Source of the DNA: an uncultured Paracoccaceae bacterium
Lineage (GTDB): Bacteria; Pseudomonadota; Alphaproteobacteria; Rhodobacterales; Rhodobacteraceae
NCBI GenBank assembly: GCA_947493335.1
Contig: CANLQO010000001.1
Coordinates: forward strand, 186,001 to 250,000
Direction: 5' to 3'
DNA length: 64,000 nucleotides
This document shows, piece after piece, positions 43,993 through 53,280 of the stretch; the first letter of the stretch is position 1, and every line of letters begins with the position of its first letter. The notes beneath the pieces are model-generated. The model did not search any database. It was not told where the DNA came from and worked only from the letters and a program-made list of their open reading frames with translations. The position numbers and the translations under genes are program-made.

Positions 43993-45303
43993 TTAGCCGT
44001 TGGCTTGCTCGAACCGGCGCAGCAGCGCGTCACCGCGCGCCTTGGCGCTGTCCATCGCCTCTTGCGGGGTCTTGTCGCCTGACCAGATGGCCTCTAGCTC
44101 TTCGTCGATGATGCCACGGATTTGGTCAAATGACCCAAGCCGCAGACCTTTGGAATTTGCTGTCGGCTCATTCGCGGTCATCTGCATCACAGCCACATCA
44201 GTGCCCGGGTTTTCTTCGTAGAAACCCGCCATTTTGGTGGCCTCTCCCGCCTCTGCCGTGATCGGTAGATATCCGGTGTCCTGATGCCATTGCGCCTGAA
44301 CGCCAGATGACGACAAGAAGGCAAGGAATTCACCGACACCGGCGTATTCTTCGGCCTCGTGTCCGGCCATCACCCAAAGCGAGGCGCCGCCGATGATCGT
44401 GTTCTGTGGCTCAGAAGCGACCGCCTGCCAATAGGGCAGCGGACGCACGTCAAAGTCGAACTCTGCTTCTGCTTTGATGCCTGCGTACCCAGCAGAACTT
44501 TCGGTAAAGAGCGCACATTCACCCGCCCGGAAGTTCGCCCCGCCTTCATTGCGGCGACCCGTGTAGATGAATTTGCCGTCCTGGGCCCATTCTTGCATCG
44601 CTGTCAGATGCGCGATTTGGGCTTCACCATTCAGCATCAACTCTGTGTCCAGACCGGCAAAGCCGTTGTCTTTGCTGGCGAACGGCACATCATGGTAGGC
44701 CGAAAAGTTTTCCAGATGAATCCAGCTTTGCCATGCAGTCACCAGCGGGCATTCCGATCCGCCAGCCTTCAGGGCATCCAGCGCCGCGCCAACGTTTTCC
44801 CAGGTCGACAGATCCATGTCGGGATCGACGCCAGCAGCTTCGAACGCGTTACGGTTCACCCACAAGACCGGAGTGGATGAGTTGAATGGCAAGGAGAGCA
44901 TGTCGCCGTCTGTTGTGGTGTAATACCCCTTAACAGCGCCGATATAAGCGTCGGAATCAAATGTCGCACCGCTTTCAGCCATGACCTCAAAAACCGGGCG
45001 CACCGCACCCTCGGCGGCCATCATGGTTGCTGTGCCAACCTCGAACACCATCAGGATGTGTGGCTGCTCTTGCGCGCGAAACGCGGCAATGCCGGCGTTC
45101 AGTGTTTCAGAGTAATTTCCCTTGTGGCTTTGCACGACCACATAATCGGACTGTCCGGCGTTAAATTCTTCAACTTGTGCGGCAACAAGTTCACCCAGAC
45201 GGCCCGTGAAGGCGTGCCAAAACTGCACTTCGGTCTGTGCCATTGCCGCGACCGGCGACAGCATTGTGGTGGCGGCAATCGCGCCTAGCAAATGTGATTT
45301 CAT
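43993..45303 (-). CDS. ugpB: sn-Glycerol-3-phosphate-binding protein (UgpB)
   Basis: A 436-residue periplasmic binding protein with a signal peptide ending VAAMAQ. It matches E. coli UgpB closely along its length: FWHAFTGRLGE, SHKGNYSETLNAGIAAFR, VGTATMMAAEGAVRPV, LPFNSSTPVLWVNRNAF, NTIIGGASLWVM, WHQDTGYLPIT and KGLRLGSFDQIRGIIDEELE. This is the best-supported name in the transporter. First gene of the operon, divergent from a LysR gene. Confidence 0.95.
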   Translation of the reverse strand: MKSHLLGAIAATTMLSPVAAMAQTEVQFWHAFTGRLGELVAAQVEEFNAGQSDYVVVQSHKGNYSETLNAGIAAFRAQEQPHILMVFEVGTATMMAAEGAVRPVFEVMAESGATFDSDAYIGAVKGYYTTTDGDMLSLPFNSSTPVLWVNRNAFEAAGVDPDMDLSTWENVGAALDALKAGGSECPLVTAWQSWIHLENFSAYHDVPFASKDNGFAGLDTELMLNGEAQIAHLTAMQEWAQDGKFIYTGRRNEGGANFRAGECALFTESSAGYAGIKAEAEFDFDVRPLPYWQAVASEPQNTIIGGASLWVMAGHEAEEYAGVGEFLAFLSSSGVQAQWHQDTGYLPITAEAGEATKMAGFYEENPGTDVAVMQMTANEPTANSKGLRLGSFDQIRGIIDEELEAIWSGDKTPQEAMDSAKARGDALLRRFEQANG

Positions 45304-45432
45304 ATCTTCCTCCCTGGCATCTGTCAGATGCGGTTTTCATCCGTTCGCTTCTTAACGTGGCGGCAATTTTTCGGAGACTTCGACCTTACGCCCGCCAATG
45401 CATAATGCAAGCACACTCATTGCTTAATTCGC

Positions 45433-45447
45433 ATAACATCATGTTAT
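45433..45447. promoter_or_regulatory. LysR box between ugpB and the LysR gene
   Basis: Perfect inverted repeat ATAACAT-C-ATGTTAT (15 bases) which includes the T-N11-A pattern of LysR-type sites (T 45434, A 45446). It sits 32 bases before the LysR start and 130 bases from ugpB, fitting auto-control and control of ugp. Confidence 0.6.
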
Positions 45448-45478
45448 AAGGCCCATTGTCTCAATCGGGTACTCAAAC

Positions 45479-46390
45479 ATGTCTCAACCTCGCACGCCGC
45501 GCATCCGTCAACTCGAAGCCCTTATGGCTGTCATTCGCAACGGTTCTGTGACAGCGGCAGCGGCAGATCTGGGTATCAGTCAGCCCGCGACAAGCCGTTT
45601 GCTGGCCGATCTTGGCAAGGACTTTGACTTTCAACTTTTTGACAAACGCGACAATCGGTTGGTGCCATCACAGGAAGTGCGCATGCTTGAGCCCGACATC
45701 CGACGCGTCCTTGAATTGATGCGTCACATATCGGATTCATCTGCGAACATTACAAAAAGAAAGGCCGGGCATATTCGCATAGCGTGCCTGCCCGGATTTG
45801 CGACCAACCACCTGCCGGCCGTTGTTGCCGACTTTTTGAAGGATCGCCCTGGCGTCACGCTGACAATCGAGCCGGATCGACCCGAACGCATTCTGGAATG
45901 GATGATCACGGAACAATATGATTTTGGGATCACCGATGGTTTCTTTGGCCATCCGGCCGTCGACCGGACAGATATCAAAGTGCGCACGGTTTGTGTTTTT
46001 CCGGCCGGGCACGATCTGGGCAGGCTCGAAAAAATCCGGCCACGGGATCTGGCGCAGGAACGGATCATTCACCCACGCAAAGACAGTACATTCTTTCAGC
46101 AACTCGATCGACGCTTCCAAAATGACAAAGTCGAGCTTCATTCATTGATCGAGGTCAGGCAGTTTACGGCGGCTTGCGAACTTATCTGCAAGGGCATCGG
46201 CGTGTCGATTGTCAGTGAACTGGACGCGGTGAAATATGCTGATCAGGGCCTGGAATACCGCCCGTTTCATCCACCAATGCCGCACGAGCTTTCGCTTGTC
46301 CGACCGATTCACAAGGCGCCTTCGTTGATCACGCTGGAATTTATCGAAGAATTTGCATCCAGCCTTGCGCCATTTCTGTTGCGTGGGTGA
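45479..46390 (+). CDS. LysR family transcriptional regulator, likely for ugp
   Basis: A 303-residue regulator. Helix-turn-helix: MAVIRNGSVTAAAADLGIS then QPATSRLLADLGKDF; effector domain about 95-300 with IRIACLPGFATNHL and FGITDGFFGHP. Divergent from ugpB, replacing the PhoB control known in enterobacteria as the apparent local control; the effector is unknown. Confidence 0.88.
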   Translation: MSQPRTPRIRQLEALMAVIRNGSVTAAAADLGISQPATSRLLADLGKDFDFQLFDKRDNRLVPSQEVRMLEPDIRRVLELMRHISDSSANITKRKAGHIRIACLPGFATNHLPAVVADFLKDRPGVTLTIEPDRPERILEWMITEQYDFGITDGFFGHPAVDRTDIKVRTVCVFPAGHDLGRLEKIRPRDLAQERIIHPRKDSTFFQQLDRRFQNDKVELHSLIEVRQFTAACELICKGIGVSIVSELDAVKYADQGLEYRPFHPPMPHELSLVRPIHKAPSLITLEFIEEFASSLAPFLLRG

Positions 46391-46553
46391 CGGGCAAATC
46401 GGTTTGTATCCGGTTGCGGGAACCATCCAACGCGCCAAAGGTCGTCCGCCGCAGGCGAATGATGTGATGATTGACGTGATCGGGCACCACAAACCCGTGC
46501 CGCGCAATCGAACGCGAGGCCCGTCAAGACATACGTCACAAAATCGGAAACGC

Positions 46554-46628
46554 TGGCTGGGGTGGTAGGATTCGAACCTACGATACACGGTACCAAAAAC
46601 CGATGCCTTACCGCTTGGCTACACCCCA
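46554..46628 (-). tRNA. tRNA-Gln (anticodon TTG)
   Basis: Acceptor arm TGGGGTG pairs with CACCCCA; D arm GCC-AAGCGGTAA-GGC; anticodon loop TTTTGGT with TTG in the middle (reads CAA); T arm GTAGG-TTCGAAT-CCTAC. The 3' CCA is encoded (TGG at 46554-46556). 75 bases, of normal length. Confidence 0.95.
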
Positions 46629-46691
46629 ACAGCGTGGCGCTAGATACGCCAGAGGTTTGGCCGGTTCAAGCCCCTGAAACGGGAAAAAGTG

Positions 46692-47999
46692 CTATTCTGA
46701 TTGCCCATCCTGATCAAGAAGGTCGTCACGCTGGGTCTCGGCCCGTTCGGCATCAATAATCTTCTCAAGTGCGATGTCATTCGAAGCCGTGACATCGCTT
46801 GCTGTATCGTCCCGGACAGGGGTGGATTCGCGCTGCGGGCCCGGTGTGCTTGTCCCCTCTGGACCACCCACCATCTGGATCCGATAGGTGGTGTCCGGAA
46901 CCTCGATGCCTGTTGCTTCAATCGCGTTTTTCACCTGCCGCAAGGCTTCGCCTTTGGCGCGCACAAGTGAGGTTTGGGTTTGATCGATCCAGCCCGTGAC
47001 AACAAGAAACACCGCGCCATCGCCAATCCGGTCGATCCAAACCAGCGGCGCTGGTTCGGCCAACACAAAGGGCAGTTGTGTTACCGTCGCTTCTGCCAGA
47101 TCGCGCACAGCAGACAGATCGGCGTCTGAGGCAACGCCGATTTCAAACTTCAACCGACGTTCCGCGTTGCGGGTAAAGTTGACGATCCGGCTTTTGAATA
47201 CTGTGCTGTTCGGGATGCGGATGTGGTTGCCATCGTATGAAAGCAAGATGGTCGCGCGGCTGGTAAGCCGGATCACCTTGCCTTCATCGCCATTAATCTC
47301 AATCGCGTCGTTGGGGCGAAACGGTTGCCGGATCGACAGCATGATCGAGGCGATGAAATTCTCAACCGTGTCTTTGACCGCGAAACCGATGGCCAGACCG
47401 ACGATGCCCGCCGCGCCGAGGATCGGGGTCAACAGGGCAGTGGCGTTCAGAATGTCCAGTGCGACGACCAGACCCAAAACAAAGGAGGCAAGACGGATAA
47501 GCTGGCGATAGATGTCAGCGATGAAATCATTGGGTGCGAGCTTGCGAAACGGCAGCTTTTGACGTGCAAGCGCAAAGCCCAGAAACACAACGATGGCAAA
47601 GGCCAGAAGGGCAATCAATAAGAGCGGCAGCAACGTCATCGTCTGGTCGATCCGGGCGCGGAAACGGTCCATCGCTGGGTTCAGGCGGGCGGCCACATCG
47701 GACGTCTCGGTGACCGCATTTCGGACGGCAACGACACCTTCGATCCGATTGACCAACGGTTCCAGCGCTTCGGCCTCTGACAGCGATGTCGCGGTTCCGC
47801 GCAGGGTCACGACGCCCTCATCGACCAAAACGGTCACGTCGTCATAATTGCCCAAAGCGTCAAGGATTTCGCGGATGCGGACGGCCATATCGGCGTCTTG
47901 CTGATCGCTGCTTTGCGCGGTGATCGTGCCTGTTGCCTCTTGTGCAACGGTGGGCAGGGCGAGTGATAAGAAAAGGGCAAAAAGGGCAATGACGCGCAT
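46692..47999 (-). CDS. Mechanosensitive channel (MscS family) with an N-terminal BON domain
   Basis: A 435-residue protein. Residues 1-19 are a signal peptide (ends LPTVAQ). A BON domain follows (about 30-100: IREILDALGNYDDVTVLVDE, GVVTLRGTATSLSEA). After a spacer come membrane segments (about 120-220) with the MscS pore helix ILGAAGIVGLAIGFAVKD, then the beta domain with PFRPNDAIEI and GDEGKVIRLTSRATIL. The C-terminal tail is acidic. It opens on osmotic downshock; BON domains often bind lipid or peptidoglycan. Confidence 0.88.
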   Translation of the reverse strand: MRVIALFALFLSLALPTVAQEATGTITAQSSDQQDADMAVRIREILDALGNYDDVTVLVDEGVVTLRGTATSLSEAEALEPLVNRIEGVVAVRNAVTETSDVAARLNPAMDRFRARIDQTMTLLPLLLIALLAFAIVVFLGFALARQKLPFRKLAPNDFIADIYRQLIRLASFVLGLVVALDILNATALLTPILGAAGIVGLAIGFAVKDTVENFIASIMLSIRQPFRPNDAIEINGDEGKVIRLTSRATILLSYDGNHIRIPNSTVFKSRIVNFTRNAERRLKFEIGVASDADLSAVRDLAEATVTQLPFVLAEPAPLVWIDRIGDGAVFLVVTGWIDQTQTSLVRAKGEALRQVKNAIEATGIEVPDTTYRIQMVGGPEGTSTPGPQRESTPVRDDTASDVTASNDIALEKIIDAERAETQRDDLLDQDGQSE

Positions 48000-48062
48000 G
48001 GGAAACTCAAAGGTCTGATCTGTCCAGACCCTAGGGTGATGCGGCCGGTGTGGGAAGCCCCG

Positions 48063-48896
48063 TCAGACCCGCAGTGGGTCGGCTTTGGCCAGTGCGTCGA
48101 AATCCATCAGGCTGCCAATCAGTGCGCGCATCTGCGGCAGCGGGATCATATTCGGCCCGTCAGACGGGGCGTTGTCAGGGTCTTCATGGGTTTCGATAAA
48201 GACCGCGGCAATGCCGAGTGACACGGCAGCGCGCGCCATGACAGGAGCGAATTCGCGTTGGCCGCCGGAACTGCCGCCCATGCCGCCCGGTTGCTGGACC
48301 GAATGTGTCGCATCCATCACCACGGGGTAACCGGTGCGGGCCATCGTTGGCAGGCTGCGCATGTCAGCCACTAGTGTGTTGTAGCCAAAAGAGGCACCGC
48401 GCTCTGTCAGCAGGATACGCGTGTTGCCGGTGCTTTCGATCTTGGACACGACATTGGGCATGTCCCAAGGCGCAAGGAACTGGCCCTTCTTGATGTTGAT
48501 CGCGGCACCCGTCTCACCCGCGGCCAGCAGTAAATCGGTCTGACGACAAAGGAATGCCGGGATTTGCATGATGTCGACGACTTCTGCCACCGCGGCACAC
48601 TGATCGGGGGCGTGAATGTCTGTGAGTGTGGGACAGCCAATCTGGTCCTTTATGGTCTGCATGACCTGCAGGCCCTCATCCATTCCAAGCCCACGCTTGC
48701 CCGTAAGAGAGGTACGATTGGCCTTGTCATAGCTGCCCTTGAAAACGAATTGCGCGCCTGCGTCCGCGCAGACCTGCGCCATTTCGGACGCGATCATCAG
48801 CGCGTGATCGGTGCTTTCAAGCTGGCAGGGACCGGCGATCACCAGAAGCGGGCGGTCATTGCTGACCGTCAGGTCGCCGATTTTGACGTCAATCAT
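48063..48896 (-). CDS. kdsA: 3-Deoxy-8-phosphooctulonate synthase (KdsA)
   Basis: A 277-residue enzyme joining arabinose 5-phosphate and phosphoenolpyruvate to Kdo 8-phosphate, for lipopolysaccharide and Kdo-linked capsules. Hallmarks: LLVIAGPCQLEST, FKGSYDKANRTS, GLGMDEGLQ, MRSLPTMARTGYPVVMDATHS and AVFIETHEDPDNAPSDG. It overlaps the stop of the upstream kpsE gene (ATGA), so Kdo synthesis is tied to capsule export. Confidence 0.95.
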   Translation of the reverse strand: MIDVKIGDLTVSNDRPLLVIAGPCQLESTDHALMIASEMAQVCADAGAQFVFKGSYDKANRTSLTGKRGLGMDEGLQVMQTIKDQIGCPTLTDIHAPDQCAAVAEVVDIMQIPAFLCRQTDLLLAAGETGAAINIKKGQFLAPWDMPNVVSKIESTGNTRILLTERGASFGYNTLVADMRSLPTMARTGYPVVMDATHSVQQPGGMGGSSGGQREFAPVMARAAVSLGIAAVFIETHEDPDNAPSDGPNMIPLPQMRALIGSLMDFDALAKADPLRV

Positions 48897-50500
48897 GATG
48901 TGACCTGTTCACGCAGGATGGATGAGGTGATCGACAGCATCAGATAGGCACCCGCGAAGATCAGGAAGGCCAGAATCGTGTTCTCGAATGCGCGGGGATA
49001 GGTCGCCTCATCCGGGGCAACCGGTTCCACGCCAAGCGAAAGATAGCGGACCTGGCGGTTCGCCTCGATCTGAGCGGCTTCCATCTGGGTCAGGGCTGCC
49101 TGCACTTGCAGTGTCTGGAATTGATAGTTTTCCTCGGCTAGGCGCAATTCGGTATTGCGCACCGCCAGTGACGTGCCGTCGCCAGAAGCGGTCATCTGGT
49201 TGCGCAGATCGTCAATTAAGTTGTCGATGTTCTCAATCTGCCCGCGCAGCGCATCGACCTGCGCCTGATTGGGGCGCGCCACGTTCAACCGTTCCGACAG
49301 GGACAGCTGCAGCTGTTGGCGCTGCTGCTCAAGCGCCGAGATTTGGGCCGTCAGCGCACCGGTTTCGCCGGTTACGTCAATGACTGCGAATTCCTCTTGG
49401 ATACGCAAAAGCTCTTCCAGAGCGGCGGTGCGGCGATCTTCGGCATTTTGGTAGTTCTCGCGCGCGCCAGCCATGGCCGCGTCGCGCGGGCGCTGGGTCA
49501 ACTGGTCGACCTGCTCTTCGGCATAACCGATCAGCGCGTTCGAGAACGTCTGGCTGGTCTGTGGATCAGCCGCGACGACTTCCATCCGCAGAATGCCCTC
49601 GGTCGGGTCATAGCTGATCTTCACGCGGTCCGAATAAACCCGAAACGCCGCCTCGTTTGAGGCATCGGCATCCAATCGCTGGATCGGGTCAATCTCATCC
49701 GCGCTGAAATGCGCTTTGAAACCGTGTTCTTCGTCCAGTCGCACCATGGCAGCGCGGGATTCCAGATAGGATTGCACAGCGATGCTGTCTTGCTGCGTCG
49801 CCATTGACGTGCCCTGAAACAACCCGCCAAGGCCGCCTGCGGCTTGTCCGCTTTCGGCCTGCTGGATCACGAATTCGGAATTTGTGGCATACATCGGCGT
49901 TGCGATCAGCATGTAGTACCAACCAACAAGGAACGTCGGCAGCATCACGAAGATCGACAGGCGCATGCCCAACAACGCCAGTTTGCGGCGACGGCGTTTG
50001 GCGATGTCGCGCTGGATCGCAAGGATTTCAGCCTCGCGATTGTCGGGTACTTTCACTCGCTCGGTCGAGGGCAAGTTGTCGGGTTTTTGCGGCACCGTCT
50101 GCGGCAGTTGAACGCGCCCCTTTGCAGGCTCATTACCTTTGGCCGCACCCGGTGCGTCGGTTCCACCTTTGGGGGCCACGAGTTCAAGGATCGTGGATTG
50201 CTGGAACGGGTCGATGCCCGCATCGCGCAGCTGCCGGACCGCGTCAAAATCCGAGGTCGCAGCGATGCCGTTTTTCTGCGCTACACGCCGGGCCATGCGC
50301 AACTGGCGCCCGGTCAGGCCCTCTTGCCGGATGGCGTCGATCGATTGCGCCTTTTGTGCAGCAGGCGACGGCCCGTCGGTGGTGGTGGGCTTTGCAGCCG
50401 CTTCCTTCTTGAGCGCAGGCGCCGGTTGCGGGGGCGTCTCATCGCCGCCACCTTCGCCGCGTCTGATGCGGAATTTTTTAGCCTTGGGTTTGGTAGTCAT
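48893..50500 (-). CDS. kpsE: Capsule polysaccharide export inner-membrane protein (KpsE-like)
   Basis: A 535-residue polysaccharide co-polymerase of the KpsE type. An unusually long cytosolic N-terminus (about 1-185, lysine and proline/alanine rich) precedes TM1 (about 190-215, LSIFVMLPTFLVGWYYMLI), a periplasmic region with coiled coil (QISALEQQRQQLQLSLSERL) and a C-terminal TM (TILAFLIFAGAYLML). E. coli KpsE is about 380 residues, so the added N-terminus explains the length. ATG 50500; overlaps kpsT by 23 bases. Confidence 0.85.
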   Translation of the reverse strand: MTTKPKAKKFRIRRGEGGGDETPPQPAPALKKEAAAKPTTTDGPSPAAQKAQSIDAIRQEGLTGRQLRMARRVAQKNGIAATSDFDAVRQLRDAGIDPFQQSTILELVAPKGGTDAPGAAKGNEPAKGRVQLPQTVPQKPDNLPSTERVKVPDNREAEILAIQRDIAKRRRRKLALLGMRLSIFVMLPTFLVGWYYMLIATPMYATNSEFVIQQAESGQAAGGLGGLFQGTSMATQQDSIAVQSYLESRAAMVRLDEEHGFKAHFSADEIDPIQRLDADASNEAAFRVYSDRVKISYDPTEGILRMEVVAADPQTSQTFSNALIGYAEEQVDQLTQRPRDAAMAGARENYQNAEDRRTAALEELLRIQEEFAVIDVTGETGALTAQISALEQQRQQLQLSLSERLNVARPNQAQVDALRGQIENIDNLIDDLRNQMTASGDGTSLAVRNTELRLAEENYQFQTLQVQAALTQMEAAQIEANRQVRYLSLGVEPVAPDEATYPRAFENTILAFLIFAGAYLMLSITSSILREQVTS

Positions 50501-51137
50501 AAAGCTGCTTTGCCTCTTCCAAGGTGTCAAACATCGTCAGGTGCCCGTCTTTCAGCACGGCCGCAGAGCGCGCAAAGCGTTCTAACGTCTCTGCCTGATG
50601 AGACACAATGATCACAGTCGTGGTTTCCAGTCTTTCACGCAAAACTTCGCCTGCTTTGCGGTTGAATTCGACGTCGGTGGTGGACGGCATCCCCTCATCG
50701 ATGAGGTAGATGTCGAAATCAAGCGCCAGCATCAGCGAAAATGTGAATCGCGCGCGCATGCCCTGGCTATAGGTGCCGATGGGCATGTCAAAATATTCGT
50801 TGATCCCGCTCATCCAGCGGCTGAACGCCTCAACATAGTCGGCATCAAGCCCATAAAGCTGTGCGATATAGCGGGCGTTCTCGCGTCCCGTGTGGCGGTT
50901 AACGACCCCGCCCATAAATCCCAGCGGAAATGAAATGCGGCAGCCGCGATAAATTGATCCTTCATCGGGCTTTTCCAGCCCCGCCATCATATTGATAAGC
51001 GTTGTTTTACCCGTGCCGTTGGGGGCCAGAATGCCCAATGAATTCCCCAATTCCACGCGAAAAGACACGCGATCAAGGATCACCTTGCGCTGCGTGCCGG
51101 TCCAAAAGGACTTGCTGACGTTGAGGAATTCCAACAT
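50478..51137 (-). CDS. kpsT: Capsule polysaccharide ABC transporter ATP-binding protein (KpsT)
   Basis: A 219-residue ABC ATPase. Walker A APNGTGKTTLIN, signature YSQGMRARFTFSLML, Walker B FDIYLIDEGMPSTTD; the last matches the KpsT/Wzt subgroup. With KpsE it exports capsule polysaccharide. The permease KpsM is not in the run; kpsT is the first gene, with about 155 bases to nhaA. Confidence 0.9.
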   Translation of the reverse strand: MLEFLNVSKSFWTGTQRKVILDRVSFRVELGNSLGILAPNGTGKTTLINMMAGLEKPDEGSIYRGCRISFPLGFMGGVVNRHTGRENARYIAQLYGLDADYVEAFSRWMSGINEYFDMPIGTYSQGMRARFTFSLMLALDFDIYLIDEGMPSTTDVEFNRKAGEVLRERLETTTVIIVSHQAETLERFARSAAVLKDGHLTMFDTLEEAKQLYDYQTQG

Positions 51138-51191
51138 CGGGCCTGTTCATCCGCTCTGACTGTTGCCGCGTTCTTATCACAGCAATTGGTT

Positions 51192-51220
51192 AAAGGCCCC
51201 TCACGCGAGGTGCCTTTTTT
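51192..51220. terminator. Rho-independent terminator between nhaA and kpsT
   Basis: Stem AAAGGC-C-CCTC (51192-51202) pairs with GAGG-T-GCCTTT (51207-51217) around ACGC, one internal mismatch, then TTT. The T-run is best for plus-strand transcripts, and with the A-rich start the stem could also end minus-strand transcripts of nhaA, which stops at 51293. Confidence 0.6.
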
Positions 51221-51292
51221 GTCAGTATGCCGAAAGAGATCGGTCAAAAACAGTGAATTCTGGTCGGCCGGGCCGCAATGGGCCCGATCCGC

Positions 51293-52576
51293 CTAGGCGT
51301 CCTGTTTGACGACCCCGGTGACTTTGCCCGCGATGATCGCGACAACAGCCGCAAAGAAACTGAAGAGCGCACCCATTTTTGCAGCTTCCTGCACATTGAT
51401 GTCGCCCAGCATCGCAGAGCTGTCAAAGGCGACGGTCGCGATGAACAACGATACCGTAAAGCCAATCGCAGCCACGCAACCGATCACAAACAAATCAATA
51501 ATCCGCATGCCCTGCGGCAAGCCAAGGCCCAGAGGTTTTGCTGCCAGCCAGCCAAAGAACAGAATGCCAATGGGTTTGCCGATCAGCAGTCCGGCCAGCA
51601 CCAACCATGTGGGCGAACCGATCGACGAAAACTCCACCCCTGCATTCAACAGGCCGAAGAAGAACAGGATCACCTCAACCGGGTGTTTGAGGATATGTTC
51701 ACAATGGTTCAGAAGGTCGGTTAGGTACTGTTCCGCTTCGGCAAAAATGCCAAAGGCGCGGTCGGCATGCGGCAGGGTCACCACAATGGGCAAAAGACCA
51801 AGGGCGGGGTGAATGCCTGCTTCCTGAAAGCCAAACCACGACAGCGCACCGGCGATCAGATATGGCCAGAACGACAGCTTTTCGCGCACCCAGGTCGAAG
51901 TCGGGCGCAACTCCTTGCCACGGTCCAGTTGACGCGGCAGGCGGTTGAAAAAGTAAAAGACGGCAATGGCCGCACCCAGCGAAAGCAGAAGCCATTGCGG
52001 CTGCAATTCTCCGGATGGATAGAAAATTGCAAGAATGATCAGACCTGCGGCATCGTCAGCGATAGCCAAAAGCAGCAAGAACCGCACCGCGGGGTGGCCC
52101 GCACCAAAGATGATCCGCCCAACCAGATAGCTGAACGCAATGTCGGTGGCCGTCGGGATCGCCCAGCCATTGGCCACCGCGCTATAGGTCTCTGAACCAA
52201 GGAAATAAGCCAGTCCGAGGTAGACAGAAATCGGGCCAACCATGCCCCCAACCGTGGCAACCAGCGGGGTGGCGGCCTTTTTGCCACGCAAAGAGCCGTT
52301 TTGAAGGATCACCGCCTCCCAGACTTCCTTGGCGGCAATGGCAAAGAAGAAGGCCATCAGCACATCATTCACAAGGTAGTGCAGCGTCAGGGTGCGGTAC
52401 TCGACCATTCCTGCGTCGTCATAGTGGGCGTGACCGATAATCGCATGGTCCCAGATCACGAACTCCACAAAGTGGTGATAACTGCTGGGGTTCGTATTCG
52501 CCCAGACAAGGGCGATAAGCGCGCCTAAGATCAACAAGAGTGAGTAGTTGGTCAGAAAATTCCAGACGCGATACAT
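51293..52576 (-). CDS. nhaA: Na+/H+ antiporter (NhaA)
   Basis: A 427-residue inner-membrane antiporter with about twelve membrane segments. It has the NhaA pattern around LGSETYSAVANGWAIPTATDIAFS, with the two cation-binding aspartates in the IADDAAG stretch (LLLLAIADDAAGLI). It extrudes sodium using protons and fits a marine life style. It runs alone, terminator downstream. Confidence 0.92.
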   Translation of the reverse strand: MYRVWNFLTNYSLLLILGALIALVWANTNPSSYHHFVEFVIWDHAIIGHAHYDDAGMVEYRTLTLHYLVNDVLMAFFFAIAAKEVWEAVILQNGSLRGKKAATPLVATVGGMVGPISVYLGLAYFLGSETYSAVANGWAIPTATDIAFSYLVGRIIFGAGHPAVRFLLLLAIADDAAGLIILAIFYPSGELQPQWLLLSLGAAIAVFYFFNRLPRQLDRGKELRPTSTWVREKLSFWPYLIAGALSWFGFQEAGIHPALGLLPIVVTLPHADRAFGIFAEAEQYLTDLLNHCEHILKHPVEVILFFFGLLNAGVEFSSIGSPTWLVLAGLLIGKPIGILFFGWLAAKPLGLGLPQGMRIIDLFVIGCVAAIGFTVSLFIATVAFDSSAMLGDINVQEAAKMGALFSFFAAVVAIIAGKVTGVVKQDA

Positions 52577-52698
52577 GGCTGTCCCCCGAAGTCATTGAAA
52601 CTTGGTTAGACCAAAGATTGGCCTGCTTCAACCGGTCGCAGCCAAACTGAGCGGGATGCGGGCTTTTGGTTTTGGCGGTGGTGGCGTAGATTTCGGCG

Positions 52699-53280
52699 AT
52701 GGGCCTTCACGATGATATTCGCGCATGCAAAATCTGCGCCGAGCGGTTCGCCGCAACCGAGACCGCGCACGTCCCGCGCCCGGTTGTGTGGTTTGATCGT
52801 GGCGCGCGAATTGTGGTGGCCGGACAGGCGCCGGGCGCGCGGGTCCATGCCTCTGGTGTGCCGTTTGACGACCCCTCGGGCGACCGATTGCGTGATTGGA
52901 TGGGGGTGGACCGGGATCTTTTTTATGATCGCGCGCGGGTGGCGATCCTGCCAATGGCGTTCTGTTTTCCGGGCTATGATGCCAAAGGGTCAGACCTGCC
53001 GCCTCCGAAAATCTGCGCCAAGACATGGCGCGAAAAGGCGGTTGGGGCCTTGGGCAATGTACCGCTGATGCTGCTTGTCGGTGGCTACGCGCAAAGCTGG
53101 CATCTGGGCGGCAAGACCAGTGTGACTGCGCGGGTCACGGGCTGGCGCAACTACGCGCCCGGCGTCTTTCCCTTGCCACATCCTTCGTGGCGGAATACCG
53201 GGTGGCTGAAACGCAATCCGTGGTTTGAAAATGACTTGTTGCCGGTTCTGCGTGCGCGGGTGAAAGAGGTTTTGAAGTGA
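52699..53280 (+). CDS. Uracil-DNA glycosylase family protein
   Basis: A 193-residue protein of the UDG superfamily. An N-terminal CKIC (C10, C13) resembles iron-sulfur ligands of family 4/5 enzymes, with later cysteines near CFPGYD and KICAK. VVAGQAPGARVH holds the first active-site motif, and LPHPSWRN the second. Its base specificity is unknown. The GTG of the SseB gene overlaps its stop (GTGA). Confidence 0.82.
   Translation: MGLHDDIRACKICAERFAATETAHVPRPVVWFDRGARIVVAGQAPGARVHASGVPFDDPSGDRLRDWMGVDRDLFYDRARVAILPMAFCFPGYDAKGSDLPPPKICAKTWREKAVGALGNVPLMLLVGGYAQSWHLGGKTSVTARVTGWRNYAPGVFPLPHPSWRNTGWLKRNPWFENDLLPVLRARVKEVLK

Noticed and set aside
46391-46553. Possible small gene between the LysR gene and tRNA-Gln
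   Set aside because: Open frames there lack ribosome sites and run into the tRNA.
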